A DNA stretch of 64,000 bases from Nematostella vectensis (lineage: Eukaryota > Cnidaria > Anthozoa > Actiniaria > Edwardsiidae). The stretch spans positions 1,708,501 to 1,772,500 of the forward strand of contig NC_064045.1 of the NCBI RefSeq assembly GCF_932526225.1, given 5' to 3'. Of the stretch, positions 42,201 through 53,720 are shown in pieces. The position numbers and the translations under genes are program-made. Position 1 is the first letter of the stretch. Every line of letters starts with the position of its first letter. Under the pieces are notes generated by a model. It did not search any database and was not told the origin of the DNA. It worked only from the letters and a program-made list of their open reading frames with translations.

Positions 42201-45200
42201 TTAACGCTTAGTTATTGCTAAGTTTTCAAACTGCAATCGTCTACTTTTGTACTTTTTGGCGCCGACATAATGAATGTTGTCGCCGGTGACTACCCAAGTG
42301 AAAGTCACGCTTGGATCATGCGCTTGGACTTACGACGCTAACTACATCAACTACAGTAACTGCGCTAAATCGCAAAAATTACTAAGAGTTAACTAGAAGT
42401 ACTTACAAAATAGGAAAATGCTCGGAGTAAGGCCGTGAAGTAGAAGCATCCTCCACCGGTATCTTAATCGGAAAGGATAAAAAAGAGCTATTTTACAGAT
42501 TTGTGCTTCCTGTATTTGAGGTTCAAGGGTGATGACAACGCAACAAGAAGTTGCTAGTTGCTGGTAGCGCTAGAAAAATACGTACGATTGAATAATTATA
42601 AATACGCAGGCAGTCTTGAACTCCTTTCCTTTCCAATTCTGTAGGTTTTATTTTGTCGTAATATACAATAAATCTAAAACGAACTTAAACGTTACTTGCA
42701 ACAGATGTCCAGTTAATGTTTATTGTTCGTGGGCACCGTTTCCTTGTGTTTAAAAACCAGACTACAAGTTCTGGTGTAATTGGTGGCACTACAGACAAAC
42801 TATTAAACCAGGGAATGATGGCACCGTTGTAGTTGGATGCGAGCTTCATGAGTTAAATGCTGTTGTTGCCTTATCAACAGTAAAAGTCTATAAACTTGTC
42901 AACGCTTTAAACAGCGACAACTGATTTGGCTGTTTAAATTTTAGGAATTATTCAACGTTTCCTGTAATCAGTGTTCAATGGGTGTTCAGTGCTACTTGCC
43001 ATTGTCATAACAGTTTATAACGTTAAAACTCAACGATCCGTGTAAGCATCAAGGTTCATATCAATAAGTGCTTTTGGAAAGTCTTACTACTTCTGTTGAA
43101 CTTCAATAACTTGATATGTAAGGGTGTCATAGATAAACGTGAATGAGGTCTCATAGTGCTCAAGAATAGGGGCGATGATTTCGTCTTCTATCAGTGGTTG
43201 AAGTTGGATGGCTGGAATCAGGAGCTGAATTAAGGCTTTAGTTGTCAGACTATTGAGGCGTAGGTAGGGCTTTCGGGTAGAGCTTTCTGTTTTCACTAGT
43301 AGGCGGAGCGTCCAGTGGACAGCACATTCTTTTGGTGGCTGAATTAGTCGCTTTGTTGGGTGTGACGACAGTTTGCCTCTGGTAGGAAGTACAGCCTATT
43401 GATCGTGAAGCTTTCTGAACTCCTAAAACTGTTGCAGTGACCGTTAAAAATTTCGATATCTCCATCTCATTGTGCTGAACTACAGGTACAGTGAATGGTG
43501 ACGTTTCTGTTGCGAGAGACTAGTTTCTGATATGTTCAAACAAACCAGCAAACAACAACAACAACAAAATGTTCCTACCTAGATGCTATTTATACGAACA
43601 AATAATATTTTGATGCATTTCCAGCCCTACTCTGTAATTCTCTGCAGAAAATAGGTATTTTTTAATTGTTTTTGTTATTAACAATTACCCCCCTTGCTAT
43701 TAGTTTCTGTTTAGTTTTTTATTAGTTTCTGTTTAGAATCTAAAAAATTTTAATATCTAAGATGACCGCGGTGTAAATTCCTCGAGTGATTTACCTTTTT
43801 TAACACAAATAAAATTTCAGCAAACTTGGGAAATTGTCATAACACAGGAAGTTCGAAGACGATTTTCCCGTAAAGACAACTAATCTAAATGAAATAAAAT
43901 CAAAGAAAGGTCGGTAAAATCGGCGTAAAAAGCAATTTACGATGGTCATTTTACAAATCCACTCGTTATTTCAAACTTCTGAGTTGAGCACTCGTGACTT
44001 GTAATTCCAGAAGGGGTTCCTTCTTTCACTTCAGCAGCAAATGTTTTCCTTTTCGTACAAATATTTAAAAAAGCCGTATAATAAATAACTTATAACATCG
44101 CTTGCTCGGTCCATACTCTCGTGCTCGGTTAATAAGTTATTTATTATAGGTTTTTTAAATATTTGTAAGAGAAGGAAAACTTGTGCTATTTTTTGGTCGT
44201 TTTCGTTCAATAACTTATATAAAGAGCTTTACGACTGCTTGCGACGCTACCAACAACGTCACACATCACGTGACTATCCCCTTGAACTATATGGCATCTC
44301 TTGCCTGACGATGTTTCTATCATAAGATACTGAATTTTTTTATAATGTCATCGATGACGTCACACAACAAGATTCTGTTTCACCCCCCTTGCCACTCACA
44401 TGATGTTTTCCGATATAAGTTGACTTTCGATTTTTATATCATAAGATATGAATATTTTTGTTTTGATGAAGTCTTTGTTTACGTCACATATCACGTGACT
44501 ATCCTGCTACACCCTCTTGACACCTTCATGACATCTTCTAAGTCTTGCTGTCTGATGCTTCAATCATGAGATATGGATAGTTTTTTTGTTGTTGTTGCCG
44601 TCAGAATATTTTCGCTTTCAATGACGTCATCGATGACGTCCCACTTGATACATACATGACATCTACAAAGTTTGGTAGTCATATTTTTGTTTTTAATAAC
44701 GTTTTTATCATCGTCATCGATGATGTCACACTGCACGTGACCACCTTGTGGCACCCCCACTGACACCTTTTTGACACCTGCCGAGTTTGGTTGTCATGCG
44801 ATTTTTCTTTATGAAATATAAACATTCACATATTTTGATGAAGTCAGCATATTTTTGCTTTTAGTGATTTCACTGATGACGTCATAATAAATCACGACCA
44901 TATTGTTGCACCCCATTTAACACCTGTATGACACATACCGAGTTTGGTTGTCGAGTCGATGGGTTACCAATATTTTCTACCATTTTTTTTGTAACCACTT
45001 TTTCTTTGGTATATCGGCAGGGTATAGTAAAACTAGAGGGTTTTTCCGGGTACCAATATATGGGCTACACAGGGTCTAAAGGGGATACCACTTAGAGGAC
45101 TTTTGTAGCTACATCATGTTTTTCCTGTTTTTGTTTTTTTTTTTCAGGTGTTTTTGGTCACTTAATAAAGAGTCTAAACATTTCAACTCCAATGGTTCTT

Positions 45201-48200
45201 TACTTGAGTGACAAGCATCTATCGTACCCAAGTTTACTAAACCAATCAAAAATCAGTTCTAGTAGAGCAGCCATGCATCCAGCGGTGTTGATACTCCCGG
45301 TTGAAATTGGAACCAAAAATGCAGATCCGTGCCTTGTAGAGGTTATAACGCCACAGAACCTGGCGTACATTGTAAGTCACGTCCACACAGTCTAGCGTAC
45401 ATTGTAAGTCACGTCCACACAGTCTAGCGTACATTGTAAGTCACGCCCATACAGTGTAAATTGTTAATACTCTCGCCCAACAGATGACTGTTTCTATTGA
45501 AAAATGGTGTCTTCCCATTGGCATAAGACACCCCTAACTTTTCGGAATTTCCAATTTCTTCCGTCCTTTACTTCAATGCTAGTCTTTATCAATCCACCTT
45601 ATGTTTTGCATTTATATACATGAATTCCCATTGTAGGTTAGAAAGAACAATCAAGAACCGCTGAAGCAGCTCGCGGGCTCTTTTATTAATGGAGGTCAGG
45701 TGATCGGCCTCACTCTCATCCTTACAGGGATCGCAGGGATTTGCATATGGCTACTGGTACGTGACGTCACTTCCGGTAGCCATGTAACTTGTCGTGCCTA
45801 GACTCGGCTCTACATTAGTGGGTACACAGCCAAACCGGTGAAAATTAAAAAGCATGAAACAAAAAGTTTTAAAAACTTTTCTTAAGGTTACGGGGTGCCT
45901 TGAAGTGAAAATTCTATCGAAAAAAATATTTTGCATCTCTATATTCCCTAATACATTACCTTTATTATAGCAAAGAAAAATGTTTGGAATTTTATTATCT
46001 TCTCGATATAATAAGGAAAAACGAATTTCGCTTGAAGACTTTGTGTAGCATCAAGGTGTTTTAATCCTTTAATCTTCTTATCACTTACTGGAACCCTGTG
46101 TTTCCTACATCCGGGACCTTCGGTTTTAGTTAATGAGCATATTGTTTTTACCCGTAAATCGTGACTTCAAAAATCTCAAATTCAATTCCTTCGTCTCGCG
46201 AAAAGTCCTATTAGCGTTCCGAAATATATAACCGATAAATAAACGAAAAAGACGGAAGTCTGCATGGGGTCATCTCAAGCGTAGGGTGAAAACTTCTAAA
46301 TAAAAGATCTCGCTAAAAGCGAAAAGGACAATCTTCTGTTGGCTTCCTTGTATTAGTTTGTTCCTACAACCCGCTTCAAGGTTATCAGCGAAGAATGCCT
46401 CATCGTGTCCAAAATCAAAACATTAAGACGAAATCTTTAGTTACGATTTGTCATGTCACAAAATCGGGAAAAACCTGCACTATTTGCTACCGGTCTCAGC
46501 CGCGCTTTCCTGGTTTCGCGTGCTTTCCCTTGCCTTCCCCATATCTTCAGGAATTCTTGCTTGTCACTTGTTTTTTCTCATTTCGAAATTCGAAACCCCC
46601 CGTATGACTCAGTTTTCGCCTTTTATGGTCGGTCTGTTTACCTAGAGCTGATGATATGATCACCTCGTTGACAGATTATAACTCAAGTAGGTGTCGCACT
46701 CTCCAAGAACTTTCAACGGAGATTTTCTCGGCTTTGAATTCGCGTGCATTTCTAAACTTCAAAACCCTAATGTGCGTAAAGTATAAGAGTTATGACCTCA
46801 AAATTTGGCAACACGCTAGGTTATTTATTCGAGAGTGATACTGTGTTCAGCTTTTAAGAGATTTTGAGCGGATCGTAATTTATGTCCTCCGGTGTCGTGT
46901 TACCTGTAAATTATTTAGTCCTCTGAATTTGACTCAAATTTGCATAAGAACAAAGAAAAATATTTCAAAAGCCGAACACGATTTGGTAGGTTTGTATATG
47001 ATGATTAACATAAGCCATAAAACGTAAAGATCTGCCGGATAGTTTAGACACATTAGGGTTTTTAAGGGATGTGATTGGCTGAAAACAAGCGCGTGATTAA
47101 AACCAGTTTAAAATTAAAGCATTTCATCAAACCTAAAGAATTATCGTATTCCCCCTTTATTAAGCTTTACAATGACATATAACATGAGCATATTCGACTT
47201 AATCTGACGCGCGTATCAACATTTTTTCTCGACACTTTGGGTTTTTCGGCGTCCCGCGGGCTAAAAGCACCCCGTAACATTGAAAAATGTCAAATCGAGT
47301 GAATGTACACATCAATATTTGGGCTAATAATACTCGTATTACAATACAGTTTCGGGGGACCTGGGCCACAAAAGGGTAAAGTATTTTGCATTTTAAGCTC
47401 GCTCGCTTTTTATGTTATTACGCTATATATTTTTTTGTTATTTTTTTTTTGTTTCTTGTCTTTGTCCCACATTATTTGATGTTCCTCTTTTTTTTTTTTT
47501 TTGCAGGACCGTAACTCCAATCCGATAGATTTCCCAGCATCCTTTATTCGTGGATCGTGGCAAGGGTTTTGGTGGGCTTTTGTAACCATGACAACCGTCG
47601 GGTATAATAATAAGTCTTTAATGTAATAAACAAATATAAAGTATAGTGGTAATGCTTTAGTGCAAAATAGTGCGGAATATTTAGGCATCAACTAGGCTAG
47701 CCAACAAGCGAGGCAAAGGAATGCTTCAGTGTGGCATTCGTGTCAGTCAAAACACTGATTCCATGTAACACAAGGCGATCTTCCTGCAACTTGCAACGCA
47801 GTTTTTGTTGCCTTTCGATTTGCAAGAAAATTACGTGTGAAACATTCCCTCGCGTGGAACATTCCCTAATTGTAAGTTGTAAGAAAAGTATAATTAGTTT
47901 ATACTTTTCGCACCAGTGCTAGAGAAAATGCCCTTTCTTATCTTTTAAATCTCTATTAAGCGGCCACGAGTTAAAACCATAATAGGTAATTTACCCTAAA
48001 TATCAAGGGTATTTTGGTGAAGCCACTATCTTATCTTTTGTGTGGGAGAAGCATCAAGTGAATAACTCACGTTTGGTATGTTCAGATACGGTGACCTCGC
48101 TCCCAAGTCGCTGTTCGCGCGTCTCTTTAGCATTCTTTGGATGTTACTTGGATTAGTCGCGTTTTCTGTACTCACCGCGAACTTCACGTCATCGCTGTCT

Positions 48201-51200
48201 CATGAGATCGACACGGATCTTAGTCTTCTTAACAAAAAGGTAAATTTTTTATGGCTCTTCTTCTGATTCTTTATGGCTCTTTTTCTGGAATTTTATGGCT
48301 ATTTTTCTGAATTTAATGGCTATTTTTCTGATTCTTTATGGCTCTTTTTCTGAATTTAATGGCTATTTCTCTTTAACCAGTCTGGCCCAAGCGCGCTAGC
48401 GGCTAGAAAAACGTAGACCCGAATCCCTGCGAGTTTACATGGAAATTCTCGGCTTACATATACATTACATTATCATTATCAATATTATCATATATATCAA
48501 ATATCACGATAAGGTAACATTAATTACCCACAGGTTGCCGTTCTACGAAATAGCCTTGAGAGAGAAGCCGCTGTACAGAACGGCGCGCAGTACCATGGTG
48601 AGTCCACATAACATCTACAGTTTCCATATTGTCACGCTATCTAGGGAGGGAGATTGTCACGCTGTCTTGGAAGGGAGATTGTCACGCTGTCCTAGAAGGG
48701 AGACTGTCTCGCTGTGTATGGAGGGAGATTGTCACGCTGTCTAAAGAGGGAGATTGTCACGCTATCAAGGGAGGGAGATTGTCACGCTGTCTACAATCTC
48801 GTCCCCAGAGCCTTTCTTATTTCTGCGCATGCGACGCCAACCGAAGGGCTCTGGGAAACTCCACATTTCGGAGCACGCTGATTGGTCAATAAAAAAACGT
48901 AACTTCGTTTGACGACGGATGCGCAGATATAAGAAAGGCTCTGGGGACGAGATTGCGCTTTCTAGGGAGGGAGATTGTCACGCTGTGTATGGAGGGAGAT
49001 TGTCACGCTGTCTAGGGAGGGACAAATAAGCAAAAGAAAAGTAAAAAAACGTAAAGTGGCCTCTTAAAGTTATTCTTTGAGTTAAGAAATATTATAATGA
49101 TTGCAAAGTCTGACTGTCCAATTTCCGGTAATTTACTTATGTCTCATGTACAAAACTTGATGAAGCACTTAAAAACTCTCTTGACGACATTTAATTCCCT
49201 ACGCAGAATTCGACAGCATTCAAAAGATGATGGACGCTGTCCTATCGGGGGAGCTAGAGGGAATGCTTCTGAACAGCCATATCGCTGTCTCAAATGACGT
49301 CATCCACAAGACAGAGTCGCTTGAGATTGGTCGACTTGTCAGCTTCGCCCATGCGTATGGCGTTAAGTTGATTATGAGTGCGGCAGAACTTTGTACGGAG
49401 GTTAAAGCGTGTGTGGAGGAGTTTGTCGCCAGGGAAACATTCTACTTTGAGACCTTAAAGGTGCAATTAGAAATTATCGAGAGTTGTTTTGTATTGTATT
49501 TATTTCTATTGTATGATGAAGTTTTATGGCACACGAGTTTATAGATGATTTATCAAAACAATTTGCAAAGGCAAGATTGTATGCCAAAAAATTCCAAAAG
49601 TGAAACCGTGAACAGTGGAATGTATGGAAGGTTTTTTTTCACCAATCAAATGCGAAATTTGCAAACAGTCATGAAAGTCTCAGGATTCAAGATCCAGGAT
49701 TCCCGCTTGTGATTCGTCAGAACACAATAAATACCATACACACATTTTTGGTGTTCAGGGTTTTGCGCTGGAAGAGGTACATATTCAATATCATCATATT
49801 CATTTTTCTCCACACAGATCTTATCTGATGAAACGATCCCCAAAAGAGGAAGCAGGAGTTCCAGGACCCTGTTTGAAGACTGGGAGTTCTTCGTGATCCT
49901 TATCGGCTTATTCAGCGCGATGACGGGCACTGGTGTATTATGGGAATACTTTTACTACAGACCACGTGAGATGAAGCTAGAGCAGGTTGATAGTAACGGT
50001 AAGATGAGTACCCTGTGGACATGAGTCAGGTCGGGTACCCTGTGAATATAAAACACGAGGTCAGTTTGTTTTGGATATGATTAGTGGGTACCCTTATAAA
50101 TGTTTCTTTTCTTGTTTATATTGTAATTATTGTTATTAATCGATATGTCTTCTGCGTCATCAGTAATGCACCAAGTTTGCGCGGGTTGAGTCAAGGACCA
50201 CATAGATTCAAAATCTGTTCTTTATTAGGGGGTCTGTCTCTCTTCTAATGGAGGTGAACCATTGCCCATAGGGGTGGAGGTGGGGGGTCTGTCTCTCTTC
50301 TGATGGTGGTGAACCATGGCCCATGGGGGTGGAGGTGGGGTGTCTGTCTCTCTTCTTATGGTGGTGAACCATGGCCCATGGGGGTGGAGGTGGGGTGTCT
50401 GTCTCTCTTCTGATGGAGGTGAACCATTGCCCATGGGGGTGGAGGTGGGGGTCTGTCTCTCTTCTGATGGTGGTGAACCATGGCCCATGGGGGTGGAGGT
50501 GGGGGGTCTGTCTCTCTTCTGATGGTGGTGAACCATGGCCCATGGGGGTGGAGGTGGGGTGTCTGTCTCTCTTTTGATGGAGGTGAACCATGGCCCATGG
50601 GGGTGGAGGTGGGGGTCTGTCTCTCTTCTGATGGTGGTGAACCATGGCCCATGAGGGTGAAGGTGGGGTTCTGTCTCTCTTCTGATGGTGGTGAACCATG
50701 GCTCATGGGGGTGGAGGTGGGGGTTTCTGTCTCTCTTCTGATGGTGGTAAACCATGGCCTATGGGGGTGGAGGTGGGGGGTTCTTTCTCTCTTCTTATGG
50801 TGGTGAACCATGGCCCATGGGGGTGGAAGTGGGGGTCTGTCTCTCTTCTGATGGTGGTGAACCATGGCCCATGGAAGTGGAGGTGGGGGTCTAACTCTCT
50901 TCTGATGGAGGTGAACCATTGCCCTTGGGGGTGGAGGTAGGGAGGTTGTCTCTATTCTGATGGAGGTGAACCATGGCCCATGGGGGTGGAGGTAGGGAGG
51001 TTGTCTCTCTTCTGATGGAGGTGAACCATGGCCCATGGGGGTGGAGGTGGGGGTCTGTCTCTCTTCTGATGGTGGTGAACCATTGCCCATGGCGTTGGAG
51101 GTGGGGGTGTATCTCTCTTCTGATGGTGGTGAACCATGGTCCATGAGGGTGGAGGTGGGGGGTTGTCTATATTCTGATGGAGGTGATCCATTGCCCATGG

Positions 51201-53426
51201 GGGTGGAGGTGGGGGGTCTGTCTCTCTTCTGATGGAGGTGAACCATTGCCCATGGGGGTGGAGGTGGGGGGTCTGTCTCTCTTCTGATGGAGGTGAACCA
51301 CTGCTCATGGGGGTGAAGGTAGGGAGGTTGTCTCTCTTCTGATGGAGGTGAACCATTGCCCATGGCGGTGAAGATGGGGGGGTTGTCTCTATTCTGATGG
51401 AGGTGAACCATGGCCCATGGGGGTGGAGGTGGGGGTCTGTCTCTCTTCTGATGGAGGTGAACCATTGCCCATGGGGTTGAAGGTGGGGGTGTATCTCTCT
51501 TCTGATGGTGGTGAACCATGGCCCATGAGGGTGGAGGTAGGGAGGTTGTCTCTATTCTGATGGTGGTGAACCATTGCCCATGGGGGTGGAGGTGGGGGTC
51601 TGACTCTCTTCTGATGGTGGTGAACCATGGCCCATGGGGGTGGAGGTGGGGGGTCTGTCTCTCTTCTTATGGTGGTGAACCATGGCCCATGGGGGTGGAG
51701 GTGGGGGTCTGTCTCTTTTCTGATGGAGGTGAACCATGGCCCATGGAAGTGGAGGTGGGGGTCTCTCTTTCTTCTGATGGTGGTGAACCATGGCCCATGA
51801 GGGTGGAGGTGGGGTGTCTGTCTCTCTTCTTATGGTGGTGAACCATGGCCCATGGGGGTGGAGGTGGGGTGTCTGTCTCTCTTCTGATGGAGGTGAACCA
51901 TTGCCCATGGGGTTGGAGGTGGGGGGTGTATCTCTCTTCTGATGGTGGTGAACCATGGCCCATGAGGGTGGAGGTGGGGTGTCTGTCTCTCTTCTTATGG
52001 TGGTGAACCATGGCCCATGGGGGTGGAGGTGGGGTGTCTGTCTCTCTTCTTATGGTGGTGAACCATGGCCCATGGGGTTGGAGGTGGGGTGTCTGTCTCT
52101 CTTCTAATGGAGGTGAACCATTGCCCATGGGGGTGGAGGTAGGGAGGTTGTCTCTATTCTGATGGAGGTGAACCATGGCCCATGGGGGTGGAGGTAGGGA
52201 GGTTGTCTCTCTTCTGATGGAGGTGAACCATGGCCCATGGGGGTGGAGGTGGGGGTCTGTCTCTCTTCTGATGGTGGTGAACCATTGCCCATGGCGTTGG
52301 AGGTGGGGGTGTATCTCTCTTCTGATGGTGGTGAACCATGGTCCATGAGGGTGGAGGTGGGGGGTTGTCTATATTCTGATGGAGGTGATCCATTGCCCAT
52401 GGGGGTGGAGGTGGGGGGTCTGTCTCTCTTCTGATGGAGGTGAACCATTGCCCATGGGGGGGAGGTGGGGGGTCTGTCTCTCTTCTGATGGAGGTGAACC
52501 ACTGCTCATGGGGGTGAAGGTAGAGAGGTTGTCTCTCTTCTGATGGAGGTGAACCATTGCCCATGGCGGTGAAGGTGGGGGGGTTGTCTCTACTCTGATG
52601 GAGGTGAACCATGGCCCATGGGGGTGGAGGTGGGGGTCTGTCTCTCTTCTGATGGAGGTGAACCATTGCCCATGGGGTTGAAGGTGGGGGTGTATCTTTC
52701 TTCTGATGGTGGTGAACCATGGCCCATGAGGGTGGAGGTAGGGAGGTTGTCTCTATTCTGATGGTGGTGAACCATTGCCCATGGGGGTGGAGGTGGGGGT
52801 CTGACTCTCTTCTGATGGTGGTGAACCATGGCCCATGGGGGTGGAGGTGGGGGGTCTGTCTCTCTTCTGATGGTGGTGAACCATGGCCCATGGGGGTGGA
52901 GGTGGGGGTCTGTCTCTCTTCTGATGGAGGTGAACCATTGCCCATGGGGGTGGAGGTGGGGGGGTTTGTCTCTCTTCTGATGGTGGTGAACCATGGCCCA
53001 TGGGGGTGGAGGTAGGGGGTCGTTGGCCCACTATCAGAAAAGAGACATGGCCCATGGAGGGGGTGGGAGTTCTCGTGCTTGCACCTTTATATCCTTCTTT
53101 CTGTGTTTTCAGACAACATCGAGATTGAGGGACAGCGAGAGCAGAATGCACCTAAGTACATCCTAACAAAAACTGAAGTGGGATCCCTGTGTCGCGACTG
53201 CTGTACCACAGTGGAAGATATATACCGCGAGGAGGGCCGCGCGAGACTGGAAGCTATTTCGTCCTTTAATCCACTGGACGGCTTTCAAGTAATAGGAGCT
53301 CAGCTTAACGCAATCCCAGGCGTATCGCAACTCAAGCGGTTCGGCGCCGTAATTCCGCTCCCTTATGTTGCGCATGCGCAAAAGAAACGGAAGAAGAAGG
53401 TGGCGGTTACTGACGAACAAGTGTGA
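39229..53426 (+). CDS. Glutamate-receptor-like ion channel with potassium-channel selectivity filter, 9 exons, 528 aa
   Basis: Exons: 39229-39409, 45148-45371, 45637-45756, 47507-47601, 48086-48239, 48534-48597, 49207-49460, 49818-49998, 53113-53426; all GT-AG, all phases agree. Predicted order: signal peptide (~1-30); S1 half of a ligand-binding domain (~31-150; EVKYWDIEPYIS, then ISSSRAAMHP with R100 where iGluRs carry the ligand-binding Arg); M1 (~156-175); pore loop GFWWAFVTMTTVGYGD (filter TVGYGD, 205-210); M3 (~217-241) with SVLTANFTSSLS, like the iGluR SYTANLAAF; S2 half (~253-385; KKVAVLRNS, MDAVLSGELEGMLLN); M4 (~387-408); cytoplasmic tail ending in a basic KKRKKKV. There is no amino-terminal ATD. 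The layout matches prokaryotic GluR0 plus M4, and rotifer AvGluR1. It likely forms ligand-gated potassium channels in the plasma membrane (inference). The ligand is unknown. Confidence 0.88.
40239..40470. repeat. 41-bp tandem repeat in channel intron 1
   Basis: The unit is CAACATATCCATCAATGTAT then TATCTTTGCATAACTATCTAT, with about six copies. The last copies form the left arm of the large palindrome that follows. Confidence 0.9.
40441..40672. repeat. Large inverted repeat, ~100-bp arms, (GACT)n centre
   Basis: The left arm ends CACTGCCCGAAAGCGGAGCT(CCAAA); the right arm begins TTTTGGAGCTCCGCTTTCGG(GCAGTACC). Both arms run outward through TATCTTTGCATAGG and CAACATATCCATCAATGTA blocks. The spacer is five to six copies of GACT. 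Confidence 0.85.
40737..41762. mobile_element. Non-coding dispersed element, copy 2 (~1 kb) in channel intron 1
   Basis: It is colinear with the element at 12868-14880 and ends with the same GAGTTTGATGCTAGGGGCAC. It lacks about 1 kb found in copy 1 and carries its own insertion at 41516-41605. Confidence 0.65.
41516..41605. mobile_element. 90-bp MITE with 9-bp target duplication
   Basis: Two ~38-bp arms (CCTGGTTCCAGACCCTCGGA... and ...GGCTCTGGAACCAGG) make up nearly the whole element. CTCGAGAGT flanks it on both sides (41507-41515 and 41606-41614). The related copy at about 14.73 kb shows the site uninterrupted (CGCTCGAGAGTGCGAT). The length of the duplication fits Mutator-like (8-9 bp) or hAT (8 bp) transposition. 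Confidence 0.85.
41876..43785. mobile_element. DNA transposon-like unit with long inverted ends (~1.9 kb)
   Basis: The left end (AAATTCCACCACGGTGATCC ... CAGAAACTAAACAGATACTT) is mirrored at 43690-43785 (AATTAGTTTCTGTTTAG-type blocks ... GACCGCGGTGTAAATT), over roughly 90 bases. Between them are two small overlapping minus-strand open frames (43087-43296 and 43250-43465) with no recognisable transposase motif. It is probably a non-autonomous element. Confidence 0.6.
44040..44190. mobile_element. Hairpin MITE, ~50-bp arms
   Basis: AAATATTTAAAAAAGCCGTA(TAATAAATAACTTAT) and ATAAGTTATTTATTATAGG(TTTTTTAAATATTTG) are near inverse complements around a ~30-bp centre. The arms extend outward into GTTTTCCTTTTC and GAGAAGGAAAAC. 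Confidence 0.75.
44260..44960. repeat. Degenerate ~130-170-bp tandem repeat with TGACGTCA/TCATCGATGA palindromes
   Basis: Blocks of the type GTCATCGATGACGTCACA, then CACGTGACTATCC, then CACCC..TTGACACC..ATGACATCT, then TCATAAGATATGAAT recur about five times. Lies in channel intron 1. Confidence 0.65.
45363..45460. repeat. 32-bp tandem repeat carrying the exon 2 splice donor of the channel gene (3 copies)
   Basis: GCGTACATTGTAAGTCACGT followed by CCACACAGTCTA starts at 45363, 45395 and 45427. In copy 1 GCGTACATT is the last coding sequence of exon 2 and GTAAGT its donor (45372). Copies 2 and 3 repeat both almost exactly. Confidence 0.93.
45757..47506. other. Channel intron 3
   Basis: No gene, satellite or clear mobile element is recognised. 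A strong T-rich tract precedes the exon 4 acceptor. Confidence 0.5.
48245..48380. repeat. Short tandem repeat TTATGGCTCTTTTTCTGAA
   Basis: About six imperfect copies start soon after the exon 5 donor. Unlike other arrays here, the exon end itself is not repeated. Confidence 0.75.
48635..49022. repeat. ~26-bp minisatellite GGGAGGGAGATTGTCACGCTGTCTA in channel intron 6
   Basis: About ten copies, split into two parts by the MITE at 48794-48955. Confidence 0.9.
48794..48955. mobile_element. 162-bp MITE with perfect 26-bp inverted ends
   Basis: CAATCTCGTCCCCAGAGCCT(TTCTTA) at the left is exactly mirrored by TAAGAAAGGCTCTGGGGACG(AGATTG) at the right. It lies inside the 26-bp array, whose own GAGATTG matches the terminus, so the exact target duplication is ambiguous. 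Confidence 0.9.
50220..53035. repeat. ~55-bp G-rich minisatellite (about 50 copies) in channel intron 8
   Basis: The unit is TCTGTCTCTCTTCTGATGGT, GGTGAACCATGGCCCATGGG, GGTGGAGGTGGGGGG. A block of about 700 bp (from ~50930) recurs ~1202 bp later (from ~52132) with the same rare variants, such as CATTGCCCATGGCGTTGGAG at about 51080 and 52282. Proline/histidine-rich and glycine-rich open frames here are artefacts. Confidence 0.97.
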
Positions 53427-53459
53427 CGTCACGTAGTATTCATGTGTCACGTGCCACTG

Positions 53460-53720
53460 TATTATAGCCTGACTTGTCTGCATTTGTTAGTGTTTACCTG
53501 TATTATAGCCTGACTTGTCTACATTTGTTACAGTGTTTACCTGTATTATAGCCTTACTTGTCTACATTTGTTACAGTGTTTACCTGTATTATAGCCTGAC
53601 TTGTCTACATTTGTTAGAGTGTTTACCTGTATTATAGCCTGACTTGTCTACATTTGTTACAGTGTTTACCTGTATTATAGCCTGACTTGTCTGCATTTGT
53701 TAGAGTGTTTACCTGTATAT
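53460..53720. repeat. ~43-bp tandem repeat in the channel 3' UTR region
   Basis: About six copies of TGTTTACCTGTATTATAGCC then TGACTTGTCTACATTTGTTACAG start 34 bases after the stop codon. No AATAAA occurs before the array; one is at about 54062. Confidence 0.9.

Noticed and set aside
50208-53151. Overlapping Pro/His- and Gly-rich open frames up to 387 codons
   Set aside because: They follow the 55-bp minisatellite, lie within an intron of the channel gene and exist on both strands.
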